NCBI GenBank assembly: GCA_012934845.2
Contig: WNNJ02001739.1
Location: 62,001-126,000, forward strand
Reading direction: 5' to 3'
DNA length: 64,000 nucleotides
Source of the DNA: Pomphorhynchus laevis
Taxonomy: Eukaryota; Acanthocephala; Palaeacanthocephala; Echinorhynchida; Pomphorhynchidae
In this document: positions 55,900 to 64,000 of the stretch, one piece after another
Position numbering within the stretch: position 1 is the first letter of the stretch
Layout: each line of letters starts with the position of its first letter
The notes under the pieces: model-generated
What the model was told of the DNA's origin: nothing
Database searches by the model: none
Seen by the model: only the letters and a program-made list of their open reading frames with translations
Program-made: the position numbers and the translations under genes

Positions 55900-57095
55900 A
55901 TTTAAAGGGTATTTGTTCTATTTCAGAGCAAATGTCAAATTAGTTAAATATTCTTTATGTAATTTTTTAAAATTATTTTTAAAATTTTAATTTTTAAAAT
56001 TTAAAAAATGTGAACATGTCGAGTGAACTGAAAAATGTCATTTTTAATGTCTTTTTACACTTCCAGGTAATTTTCATCATCTTATTAATAATTATTAATA
56101 AGACTTATTAATTAAATTATTAATAAGTTTTGTATTAGTTGGTAAAAATTCCCACTCATATTTGTTGAAGAATTGCAAGGTAGGGAATTTATTTGAAAAA
56201 TTTTACAAATTTTCAGTCGCTCCTAGCGACCTTCTTCAGGCAAAAAATTAAAAATTTTGATATTTTGCCTGGAGAAGGTCGCTAGGAGCGACTGAAAATT
56301 TGTAAAAAAATTTCAAATTCCCTACCTTGCAATTCTTCAACAATTTATATTTATATAGCGATTAAATGTTTTTAAAAAACAAAGCTTGGATTTTTTTCAA
56401 ATTTATGACGTTTTGGAAAAGTGATATTTTTTAGAAGTTACGTTTTAGGACAGTAAATTTTTGATTAAGTGACGTTTTGGGACACCGCAGTAGTAAAATT
56501 TTTGGATTGACAAGTCTTGTCTACGTTATCTTCTAAACAATTATGTTGAAATGGTTGAGAGCGAACATGAAGAGATCCATTGATCTATCTGTAGCATCCT
56601 TGGCAATGTTGGAAGAGTATTTTCTTGATGGAAATCGTAAATTTGTGTCATAAATGGGTTATACAACTGTTCATCAACATTCCTTTCTTAGACGACACTC
56701 GACCCACCTCGCTATCGCTGCGTTTTCGCAGCAATAATGTTTAAAAAATTAAAAATGATGATGGTTACTGATATTGCCATCTAAAATTATTTTGATAGTC
56801 TTTCTGTAATTTTCAAATAAATGTAGAGTGAACTATAAAATATTTTATTGAACTAAAAGATTAAATTTTATAAAAATTTAATTTTGAAGTTTTCCAATTT
56901 TAGTCAATTGTTTTCTATTTATTAGTCAAAGTTTTCTATTAGTCAATTGTTTTGTATCAATCAAAGTTTTATATTAGTCAATTCATAAAAAATTGTTGAT
57001 TTTGCGTTTGATTTGTTTTATCACTTTTACTTTTCTCTAATCCTTATTCTTAACATCGTCTGTTATTTATTATTCAATTCATAAAAATTGACTTT
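55900..57095. other. AT-rich DNA with a palindrome, no gene seen
   Basis: Apart from the palindrome at 56163-56342, it holds AAAATT-rich runs (55960-56010) and repeated TATTAGTCAATT motifs (56910-57000) that echo the Naiad 3' tail (TTATTTATTAGTCAATTCAT). So the end of this stretch may be old Naiad tail sequence. Confidence 0.5.
56163..56342. repeat. Palindrome with ~82-bp arms and hammerhead-like boxes
   Basis: Left arm 56163-56246, right arm 56262-56342. In the right arm GGTCGC-TAG-GAGCGACT forms a hairpin, preceded by CTGGAGA and followed by GAAAA. The left arm read on the minus strand has CTGAAGA at the same place. This resembles a hammerhead core (CTGANGA, stem II, GAAA) that has lost key bases. 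Similar hairpins occur at the ends of Penelope-like elements. Confidence 0.75.
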
Positions 57096-57274
57096 ATTTT
57101 AAATTTTAATTCTAAATTTTATTCTTATACATAGTTTAAACCTGATAGCATAGCAGTTCCTCCTGATGACCTCTAATTCTTATTATGATACAACGTCTGT
57201 TATTTATTAGTCAATTCATAAAACTTGATTATTTTTAATAATCAAGATAAGATATCTTTAATAAGATACTAGAT

Positions 57275-57395
57275 AGTTTTATCAGAGGAAATACATCATT
57301 AGCATGTATTTGGCCCCGCTGCTATGTTGGGTAGAGGATCAGGGGCCGAAACCTGATAACATAGCAGTTATTCCTGATGACCTCTAATCCTTATT
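57275..57395 (+). ncRNA. Naiad 3'-UTR pseudoknot, copy C
   Basis: AGAGG (57276 region), hairpin AAATACAT/ATGTATTT, GGCCCC, CTGCTATGTT, GGGGCC, then AACATAGCAG and CCTCTAA. In this copy the second helix is 10 bp (CTGCTATGTT with AACATAGCAG), longer than in copy A. GAAACC follows GGGGCC as in copy A. Confidence 0.7.
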
Positions 57396-57644
57396 CTGAT
57401 ACAACGTCTGTTATTTATTAGTCAATTCATAAAAATTGATTTTTATTTTTAATTTCAGTTTATAATTCATCTTGATATAAATTATATAAAATCTTATAAC
57501 AATTATTTATTATTAATTAATTTTTTATTAGTCAGATTTGCTTCAATCGTTATTTCAATTCACAATGTTGTCTCTAAGTAACTTAAAGTCATATACGTAA
57601 GATAATAGATACTAGATAGTAAGATAAGATACTAGATAGTTTTA

Positions 57645-57755
57645 TCATTGGCATGTATTTTATCATTGGCATGTATTTGGCCCCGCTGCTATATTGGGTA
57701 GAGGAACATGGGCCGAAACCTGATAGCATAGCAGTTCCTCCTGATGACCTCTAAT
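57645..57755 (+). ncRNA. Naiad 3'-UTR pseudoknot, copy D
   Basis: GGCCCC with GGGCC (5 bp), and CTGCTAT with ATAGCAG (7 bp). The 5' hairpin is replaced by a short duplication (ATCATTGGCATGTATTT twice, the first copy with a longer T run), so the outer hairpin is not required for this copy's spread or has decayed. Confidence 0.65.
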
Positions 57756-58039
57756 CCTTATTCTGATACTATGTCTGTTTTTTATTAGTCAATTCATAAA
57801 AAATTGATTTTTATTTTTAATTTCAGTTTATAATTCATCTTGATATAAATTATATAAAATCTTATAACAATTATTTATTATTAATTTTTTATTATTTAAC
57901 TATTTAACTTTTATTTTGCATTATTTTTAATTTACAATATAAAATACGTAGACTCAGTTAGCTTATTTAATTTAAACATTTTCAAAATATGTAGAGTGAA
58001 CTAAAAAATTTCATTTTTGATTGTTTTTCAATCTTTTAG

Positions 58040-58105
58040 GCAAATGCCATCGTCCTATAATGTGGTAATGCCATTTCATCTAATGTTGCCGTGCTTAACT
58101 AAATT
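58040..58105 (+). CDS. LRR-type exon, 66 bp
   Basis: After CAATCTTTTAG and before GTAAGA; 66 bp in phase 2, open. It reads QMPSSYNVVMPFHLMLPC then LTKL, fitting a degenerate LRR ending L..L. It has the same phase and size pattern as the gene at 19.8-32 kb, but 18-26 kb of retroelements lie between, so membership in the same gene is uncertain. The 3' half of this exon is repeated at 58476 and partly at 58930. Confidence 0.5.
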
Positions 58106-59335
58106 GTAAGAACATTCACTTAATTATTGATAATGCTTATCTTGTATTTAAATATTAATTTAGAATTATTATTAAATTCTTAATTTAATTGATAATTTGT
58201 ATGAGTACACTCTGTTTCACGCGATGCATAATTGTGCATCACGAAATTTGTGCTAAAAGTACATTCGAAATCTATCACGTAATCAAAATTTCATATCGAT
58301 TATGTCAAGGGAAGCGATTGCAGTATTATCAATCCATATTCTTTTTATCGTGACAATTGCAATTGTAATTTTTTTATAGCGAATAGTTCTTACGTCTTTA
58401 TTTCCACGAAACGATTTCACGTTGTTTCCATCATAGTTATTAGCACCTTATGTCGATGTCAAAGTATTTATATTTCCTATAATGTGATAATGCCATTTCA
58501 TCTAATGTTGCCGTGTTTAACTAAATTGTAAGAACATTCATAGATTTTGATAATGTTTACTTCGCTTTTAAATAATAAATCAGAATTATAATTTCTTAAT
58601 TTAATTGTCAATTAGTATCAATGATTCAGTTCATTTATGTAATAATGCATATTGAAATCTATGCTAAAAATACAGTATAATTTAATGACTTTATAAAATT
58701 TTCATATCGATACGGTCAGTTGTCCATATCCTCATGGACAAAAATCCATATCCTTTTATGTGACTGTGGTAGTCGTAATTTCTTTAAAAAGCGAATAGTT
58801 CTTACGTCTTCATTTCCAAGAAATGATTTCACTTTGTTTCTATCACGATTGTTAATGTCGATGTAAAAGTATTTCTGATACTTTTACATGAAATTGAGAC
58901 TAATACATTGGGATGAAACAAGGTCTTTTTTCTTTCTTGTTTGTCGTGCTTAACTTAATTGTAAGAAAATTCATAGAGTTTGATATGTTTACTTTGTATT
59001 TTAATATTAATTCAGAATTATCATTAAATTCCTTATTTAATTAACAATTTGTATGAGTACACTCTGATTACGCAATGAATGACTTTGCATAACAAATTCC
59101 ATGCTAAAAATACTTTCGAAATTAATGATGTAATCAAATTTTCATATCGATTGTCAAAAGAAGCGATTTTGGTATTATTAATCCTATCTTTTTATTGACT
59201 ATTACAATTGTAGTTTATTGTTAAAGCGAATAGTTCTTACGTCTTTATTTCTACGAAATGATTTTATTTCGTTTCCATTATTGTAATTAGCATTTAATGT
59301 CGATGTCAAAGTATTTCTGATACTTTTACAACACC
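58053..59335. repeat. Three tandem copies of a ~430-bp unit
   Basis: Units run about 58053-58475, 58476-58890 and 58891-59335. Shared blocks include TAACTAAATTGTAAGAACATTC, GCGAATAGTTCTTACGTCTT, TTTCCA(C/A)GAAA.GATTTCAC and TGTCGATGT.AAAGTATTT. Unit boundaries cut inside the exon at 58040-58105, so copies 2 and 3 hold only its 3' half and the donor, without the acceptor. Confidence 0.85.
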
Positions 59336-59339
59336 ACAT

Positions 59340-59676
59340 TTAGTCAGAAATTCTTCTTCCAATAAGGAAATTATTTTAATCCTCGAATAGAATTAAAATG
59401 AGATTGGCATTGGAACACAAATAATCAGCTATCCCCCTGATTCCTGTAGCGTAAACTAAAGCGACACTTAACGATCGAGCCAACAAGGATCTGACACACA
59501 ACTGAGGTCTTAATCACAGCGCATAATAGATGTGCGCTGCGATGGACGTCTTAAGGAGCCGTTTACTCGAAAACGGCAATCTACTAGATTGTGTAAGTGC
59601 ACCATCTACTCTTTATTAGCCGGGCTTTGGAACGGATTTGGCCACGTTATATATTATAATAGATATTAATATCTAT
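59340..59676. other. Short GC-richer unassigned segment
   Basis: Positions 59440-59640 are clearly less AT-rich and contain small stems: GCGCATAATAGATGTGCGC, CCGTTTACTCGAAAACGG and AATCTACTAGATT. No ORF and no tRNA boxes. It may be the remains of a structured RNA or of an element's untranslated region. Confidence 0.4.
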
Positions 59677-59678
59677 TA

Positions 59679-59948
59679 CAGAGTATTTCATTATTATAGA
59701 CCCCTTTTTGCATTATTATAGACCCCTTTTTGCATTATTATAGACCCCTATTTGCATTATTATAGACCCCTATTTGCATTATTATAGAACCCTTTTTGCA
59801 TTATTATAGAACCCTTTTTGCATTATTATGGACCCCTATTTGCATTATTATAGACCCCTTCTTGCATTATTATAGACCCCTATTTGCATTATTATAGACA
59901 CCTATTTGCATTGTTATAGACCCCTCCTTCAGGTTGCTTTGGTTTATA
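59679..59948 (+). repeat. Left terminal inverted repeat with eleven 22-bp units
   Basis: A unique 11-bp tip (CAGAGTATTTC), then units from 59691, each TTATTATAGACCCC(T/A)TTTG-like plus CA, then an inner block CTCCTTCAGGTTGCTTTGGTT. The last unit (TTGTTATAGACCCCTC) runs straight into the inner block. Likely multiple transposase binding sites. Confidence 0.92.
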
Positions 59949-59984
59949 TTTAAATAAAAATTTTACCCAAGAATGAATACTTAA

Positions 59985-61073
59985 AATTCAGAAACCAGCA
60001 GAGAACATGAAGAAGAAACACGTAAAAAGAGACAAGTGATTACCAGAAACATTATAGAATGTAAAGTAGGTCCGCTGGGACCTACTTTAGCAAACATTTA
60101 TATGGATGAATGGGAAACAGATATATATCATAGACTGCCAGACCTATGTGCATATTGGCGGTATGTAGATGATGTGTTTATGGTTTTCAATACGCGTCCA
60201 AATACGGTATCACTTCGAAACGTACTTAATGAAAAAGATCCGGCCATTCAATGGCACGTACAGTTCGAAGATAGTAAACAATCGATCGCATTTCTCGATG
60301 TGCTGGTTAGACGTGGTAATAACATCACAACAGAGGTATATCGTAAACCGAATATTACATGGAATCCTCCCCTCTGGTCTACTCATATACCAAACAAATA
60401 TAAGATATCCGCAGCATCGTCATTGTTGCTAAGGTCTTTGCAAATTTGCTCAGAGAAATGTACCCGTTTGACTGAGAGTTCGATTATTAAGTCGAAACTT
60501 AAAAATCGTGGCTTTCCCAAATGGGCCATCACACAGGCAGATCGAAAGTCGAAGAATATATTTTTTGCATCAACACATGATAAAAAAGACCAAGCAAAAA
60601 CTAAAATATATTTACGATCGTCTTTCGTTGACAACCGTAGCCTGAACAAACTTGAAGATGGTCTTAGACGACAAACATCACGTCCTACAATTTACTGTCC
60701 ACCTAGCACGTGTCTAGCATCTATGTTCAAACGAAGACCCTTATCTCAAAAAACGTTAGGTCTCGTATATGAGATAAAATGTAAAGATTGTGAAGCTACA
60801 TACGTGGGTCAGACGAAACGACCATTACACCTTAGAATTAAGGAACATCGTAATGCTCTAAGGAAAGGGGACATGTCATCTGCTGTTTTAAACCATTCTG
60901 TCATGAAAGGACACAATATTGAATTCGATAATATCAAAATTCTTGCAAAAGAATCAAATTATTATAGACGGATAATTTTTGAGTCTATACACATCAACGG
61001 CAGTGGTGAAAGGATGCATGGAAATAAATCAAATTATAATTTAAAAATTCCTATCGACACCATGGACTAAGAA
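59985..61073 (+). CDS. Penelope-type RT (C-terminal) + GIY-YIG endonuclease, open
   Basis: Open from about 59985; there is no ATG until MDEWETD, and a GTG lies at 60036. Domains: VGPLGPTLANIYMDEW (RT motif B), CAYWRYVDDVFMVF (motif C with intact YVDD) and SIAFLDVLVRRGNNI (the conserved FLDVLV strand). After a basic linker comes GLVYEIKCKDCEATYVGQTK (GIY...YVG), HLRIKEHRNALRKG (Arg helix), AVLNHSVMKGHNIEF and FESIHINGSGERMHGN (catalytic Glu). The order RT then C-terminal GIY-YIG is canonical Penelope, distinct from the Naiad copies. RT lacks fingers and motif A, so it cannot polymerise by itself, yet ~360 codons stay open. The nuclease looks complete. Confidence 0.85.
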
Positions 61074-61134
61074 AACATGTTCATTTTCTTCCGCACTTAT
61101 GTAATATAAGGCGATTTGTGTTTGAAAACTTTCA

Positions 61135-61172
61135 ACTTGAAAAGGGTCACTGTGATTGACCGAAACGTTGTT
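61135..61172 (+). other. Hammerhead-like hairpin 3' of the Penelope-type ORF
   Basis: GGTCA 61145-61149 pairs with TGACC 61157-61161 and is followed directly by GAAAC (61162-61166), as stem II and the GAAAC box of a hammerhead. The CTGATGA box expected before it is replaced by CTTGAAAAG. So this is a lost or degenerate hammerhead, at the place where Penelope elements often carry one. Confidence 0.5.
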
Positions 61173-61220
61173 ATAATTAACTCTAACAAAAATTTGTTTT
61201 TCTCGTGTGGATAATTAATA

Positions 61221-61403
61221 ATGCCTAATAAACAGATTATAGAATGTTTTCTCAATCAGCAGGGAAAGGACTTAACCTTTAAGGACATGTCTTCTATATT
61301 AAACCTATCAAAAAGTACAGTAAAAAGGTTATATAAGAAATATCTCAATGGGGATTTTGTTGATTTAACAAATTTTAAAACTGCTGGAGAAAAAAAACAG
61401 TGA
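61221..61403 (+). CDS. Tc1/mariner-class transposase, N-terminal HTH frame
   Basis: A 60-codon frame starting at ATG: NKQIIECFLNQQGKDLTFKD, then MSSILNLSKSTVKRLYKKYL, a helix-turn-helix DNA-binding domain. It ends GEKKQ-stop directly after a run of eight A (61390-61397). The catalytic domain continues in the -1 frame just beyond, so either a one-base indel or -1 ribosomal frameshifting on A AAA AAA links them. Confidence 0.8.
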   Translation: MPNKQIIECFLNQQGKDLTFKDMSSILNLSKSTVKRLYKKYLNGDFVDLTNFKTAGEKKQ

Positions 61404-62209
61404 ACTTGAAAAATTTGTCGTTTGAGAAAAGCATTTTATCTACAGAGATAGCTTCTAACCCATGCGCAAGTTTAAAAACACTGGCATCTACTCTTTCTTC
61501 ATACAATGCTTTAGGTTCCTATTCCATTTCAACCGTCTCAAGAATCATAAAGAAAATGAATTACACAAGGAAGACGCTGACCTTAGTTCCGATAAATAGA
61601 AACAGTAACATCAACAAAACAACAAGGGCCCAATATGGAACAACTATCAATACGATTGCCGATGACAGATTGATTTTTCTTGACGAATCTGGGTTTAATC
61701 TACATTTGCATCAGAAAATGGGGTATTCGCCAAAAAATACGAAGTGTTTTATTAATGTCCCAAATTCGAAAGGTGTAAATGTTTCACTGCTGTGTGCTAT
61801 AACAACTTCTGGTGTTTTCGCACATAAAAATAAAATCGGAAGTTTTAAATCTATTGATATTATAGAATTCATTTCTTCAAAGTTTCCACCGTTAGAAAGC
61901 AACAACAGGAAATATGTAATAATGGACAACGCATCCATACACAAGACAGCCGAGGTTCGCGAAGCGTTTAACAGGAAAAACTACATACTTATGTTCTTAC
62001 CTCCGTACTCTCCTCAGCTCAATCCTATTGAGGAATTCTTTGCATGTCTAAAAGCAAGAGTCAAACAACGACCCGCATCTACCTATCCTCAAATGCTTAT
62101 TGGTGTAATTAATGACATAGTTACAAATGATAACTTCATAATGACTGGATACTTTGAACATATGAGAAGATGGGTTTTACAAGCAATTGTACATGCTGAC
62201 TTTATTTAA
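61400..62209 (+). CDS. Tc1/mariner-class transposase, DD34E catalytic domain
   Basis: Continuous 269-codon frame. A second HTH-like segment (SLKTLASTLSSY...STVSRIIKKM) is followed by the RNase H-like core: LIFLDESGFNLHLHQKMGYS (first Asp), KYVIMDNASIHK (second Asp) and LPPYSPQLNPIEEFFACLK (Glu). Spacing from the second Asp to the Glu is 34 residues, i.e. DD34E, as in Tc1. All three catalytic residues and the flanking motifs are intact. Frame entry needs the upstream HTH frame (61221-61403) or a downstream start. Confidence 0.92.
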   Translation: MNLKNLSFEKSILSTEIASNPCASLKTLASTLSSYNALGSYSISTVSRIIKKMNYTRKTLTLVPINRNSNINKTTRAQYGTTINTIADDRLIFLDESGFNLHLHQKMGYSPKNTKCFINVPNSKGVNVSLLCAITTSGVFAHKNKIGSFKSIDIIEFISSKFPPLESNNRKYVIMDNASIHKTAEVREAFNRKNYILMFLPPYSPQLNPIEEFFACLKARVKQRPASTYPQMLIGVINDIVTNDNFIMTGYFEHMRRWVLQAIVHADFI

Positions 62210-62274
62210 ATTATATACCTTTTTATATTTTTAGTTTTAAAATTATATTATGGTTATTCGTAAAAAATAACATG

Positions 62275-62477
62275 AACCAAAGCAACCTGAAGGAGGAGTA
62301 TATAATAATAATGCAAATAGGGGTCTATAATAATGTAAATAGGGGTCTATAATAATGCAAATAGGGGTCTATAATAATGCAAATAGGGGTCTATAATAAT
62401 GCAAAAAGGGGTCTATAATAATGCAAACAGGGGTCTATAATAATGCAAACAGGGGTCTATAATAATGAAATACTCTG
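62275..62477 (-). repeat. Right terminal inverted repeat with seven 22-bp units
   Basis: Inner block AACCAAAGCAACCTGAAGGAG, then seven units with GGGGTCTATAATAATGCAAA and the tip GAAATACTCTG. Fewer units than on the left (7 against 11), and the units next to the tip carry AACAGGGG variants, so arrays have grown or shrunk independently. Confidence 0.92.
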
Positions 62478-62479
62478 TA

Positions 62480-63780
62480 TATAATATATAAAGATTTTAT
62501 ATATTATAATATAAGTTTATTATAATATTTTACACAATGTATTCATATATTTCACAATGTGTATTACACACTAAAATCTTTTTCAATTGTATTAATTAAT
62601 GCATTTACTTTTGTCTTGAATTGCATATAATTGTGCAATAACGAAGAACTAATCATTTAATAAATCTGAATTGCGATTTAAAACATTGCGTCGATAAAAA
62701 TATTCTTTGTGGAATTTAAATTTAAGATAATAATGAATTCTTTTTTAATTAAAGGATAAAGAAATAAAAAAATATTATCATATATAATATTATGATATAT
62801 GAATAATATATGATAATACATAATCTCTTTTGTTGCTAAAGGATAAAGAATTATAAATATATTTGGAGTATGTTATACCACAATTAATTTTTCTGTCATA
62901 CATGTACAAGCATTTAATTAATCAAGAAAATATTATAGATATAAATATATTATAAATATAATATTTATATTTTTTGTAAAATGAATTTTTTAATTAGTGT
63001 CACATGAATTCTGAATTCATTATATCAAAATACATTATATCATGCCTTTTGTTAGAAATATAACAAACTGTCTGTATTTTTTATAATTTTTATACGCTTT
63101 TATCTAGATCTATTTTAGAGTTATAGAACAATATGAAGAAAGATTTGATGGATATCTAATATTTATTTTCTTGATTCGAATAAGATGGATGTATGTTAAA
63201 CAAAGTTTAATGTTGTTTGTTACAATGTGAACAGCCATTTAAAATAATTAAGTAATCAATTACCAAACAATTTAAATATTATTTATTTTTCGCACCCAAC
63301 ATTTTAAATATTAAATTTTTTAGTTAAAAATTCAAATGAATTATTTTTGATTTGAAAAATAAATCTAGTCACACTAATAATATTGAAATAAAATAGTAAA
63401 TTTAATAGTAACTCATTATGAAATGAGTTAATGTAATTTTATTTTCGTTTAGAACAAAGTACATTTCACTATTTAATATCCAAGAATATTTTTATATTTA
63501 TTAAAAGTACTGACTATTATATTAATTATTGAAAATTTGATCAAGTATAATTGACTAATGAATTAATAATAGAGAGAAATTCAAGATGTTAACACCCTTT
63601 TAACATATATATAATATAAAATATATATTTATAAAATATACATAAATATATATTTAAAAAAATATATCGTATATTAAATAAATTATGTCGTGATCAGGAC
63701 TGTAAAAAGTCGAAAGCTTGTCAAGAATAAGTTCACTTTCTCGTGTCGAAAATTAAATTAAAACCAATAATGATAGTAAC
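62480..63780. other. AT-rich DNA, no gene seen
   Basis: No frame, exon pattern or recognised element. Contains small AT palindromes such as ATCATATATAATATTATGAT (62778 region). Confidence 0.5.
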
Positions 63781-63781
63781 T

Positions 63782-63822
63782 TTTGACACGAAAGTAAACT
63801 TTAAGTTTACTTTCGTGTCAAA
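63782..63822. repeat. Perfect 19-bp inverted repeat
   Basis: TTTGACACGAAAGTAAACT and its exact complement, separated by TTA. A related CTTTCTCGTGTCGAAAA lies at 63735-63752. It lies just upstream of the Naiad 3'-UTR copy E. Confidence 0.9.
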
Positions 63823-63837
63823 TTTTTCAAATTTCAT

Positions 63838-64000
63838 TAGAGGAAATACAATGTACTAAGCCCCGCTGCTATGTTGAGTCGGGGAATAAACAGGGGCCGG
63901 AACCAGATAACATAGCAGTTCCTTCTGATGACCTCTAATCCTTATTCAGATACAACGTCTGTTATTTATTTGTTAATTCATAAAAATTGATTTTTATTTT
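63838..64000 (+). mobile_element. Naiad 3'-UTR, diverged copy E with pseudoknot
   Basis: TTAGAGG (63838-63843 region) pairs with CCTCTAA near 63932. GCCCC pairs with GGGGC, and CTGCTATGTT with AACATAGCAG (10 bp). Here TAGAGG after the second helix is replaced by TCGGGG, while the outer TTAGAGG...CCTCTAA is extended to 7 bp. GAAAC is GGAAC in this copy. The tail TCTGTTATTTATTTGTTAAT continues to the window end. Confidence 0.75.

Larger units (their letters stand above)
57100..57975 (+). mobile_element. Three Naiad 3'-UTR copies in tandem
   Basis: A half copy (57132-57225), then two fuller copies (57268-57490 and 57620-57975). Each contains the pseudoknot region and the tail TTATTTATTAGTCAATTCAT, with the last reaching the terminal block CGTAGACTCAGTTAGCT (57945-57965). 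No coding part is attached. Tandem 3' ends are typical of Penelope-like insertions. Confidence 0.85.
59679..62477 (+). mobile_element. Tc1/mariner-class transposon with tandem-repeat ends and Penelope-type cargo
   Basis: Outer ends CAGAGTATTTCATTATTATA (59679 on) and its complement ending at 62477, each bordered by TA (59677-59678, 62478-62479), the Tc1/mariner target duplication. Inside each end lies an array of 22-bp repeats (TTATTATAGACCCCTATTTG plus CA): 11 on the left, 7 on the right. An inner inverted segment CTCCTTCAGGTTGCTTTGGTT follows (59923-59948, with its complement at 62275-62298). The interior holds an RT + GIY-YIG frame, then a DD34E transposase. At 2,799 bp it is the freshest-looking element here; its only visible defects are the transposase frame step and the 5'-truncated RT. 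Confidence 0.9.

Overview
The window is AT-rich metazoan nuclear DNA with almost no intact genes. It is dominated by decayed retroelements, fold-back sequences and tandem repeats, threaded through an exon-rich leucine-rich-repeat (LRR) gene on the + strand. An invertebrate host, perhaps an arthropod, is suggested by the mix of Penelope-like elements of two or three types (including one with Naiad architecture), Jockey/R1-like and CR1/L2-like LINEs, Ty3/gypsy fossils, tRNA-headed SINEs and a Tc1/mariner-class transposon. This is inference; no marker in the window fixes the species.

Layout. 1-6.3 kb: AT-rich DNA with direct and tandem repeats and one LINE endonuclease scrap. 6.3-15.2 kb: a LINE graveyard (LINE-A copy 1 on -, LINE-D on +) mixed with Ty3/gypsy fossils on both strands, ending in a fold-back repeat. 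15.4-15.75 kb: a tRNA-headed SINE-like unit. 19.8-32.1 kb: the host LRR gene, as short exons that are all multiples of 3 (most 66-72 bp), all split in the same codon phase and flanked by AG/GT. A LINE scrap and a Naiad-type Penelope-like element (28.26-30.6 kb) lie in its introns. 32.1-39.7 kb: a second Penelope-like family (PLE-2, with three copies of its 3' end), LINE-A copy 2 and the 3' part of another Naiad copy. One more exon of the LRR type lies at 40.12 kb and another at 58.04 kb.

41-44.5 kb holds fragments of three LINEs. 44.8-50.4 kb is a compound locus: two near-identical inverted LINE ORF1 arms enclose a perfect 102-bp palindrome, a SINE with a hammerhead ribozyme, a second hammerhead, and 7.25 copies of a ~393-bp satellite. 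51.2-55.9 kb holds LINE-A copy 3, arranged head to head, plus other LINE remnants. 57.1-58 kb holds three Naiad 3'-UTR copies, and 58.05-59.3 kb a triplicated ~430-bp unit that cuts through an LRR-type exon.

59,679-62,477 is a nearly whole TA-flanked Tc1/mariner-class transposon. Its inverted ends are built from 22-bp tandem repeats, and besides its transposase it carries a long open reverse transcriptase + GIY-YIG segment of Penelope type. The last 160 bp is another Naiad 3' UTR.

The two strongest candidates for undescribed biology are: (1) the conserved interleaved pseudoknot in the Naiad 3' UTR, seen in four full copies and one half copy, where other Penelope-like elements carry a hammerhead; and (2) the Tc1/mariner-class element with tandem-repeat ends and a Penelope-type cargo ORF. 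The hammerhead-bearing SINE and the satellite with its own interleaved fold make this window unusually rich in small self-folding RNAs.
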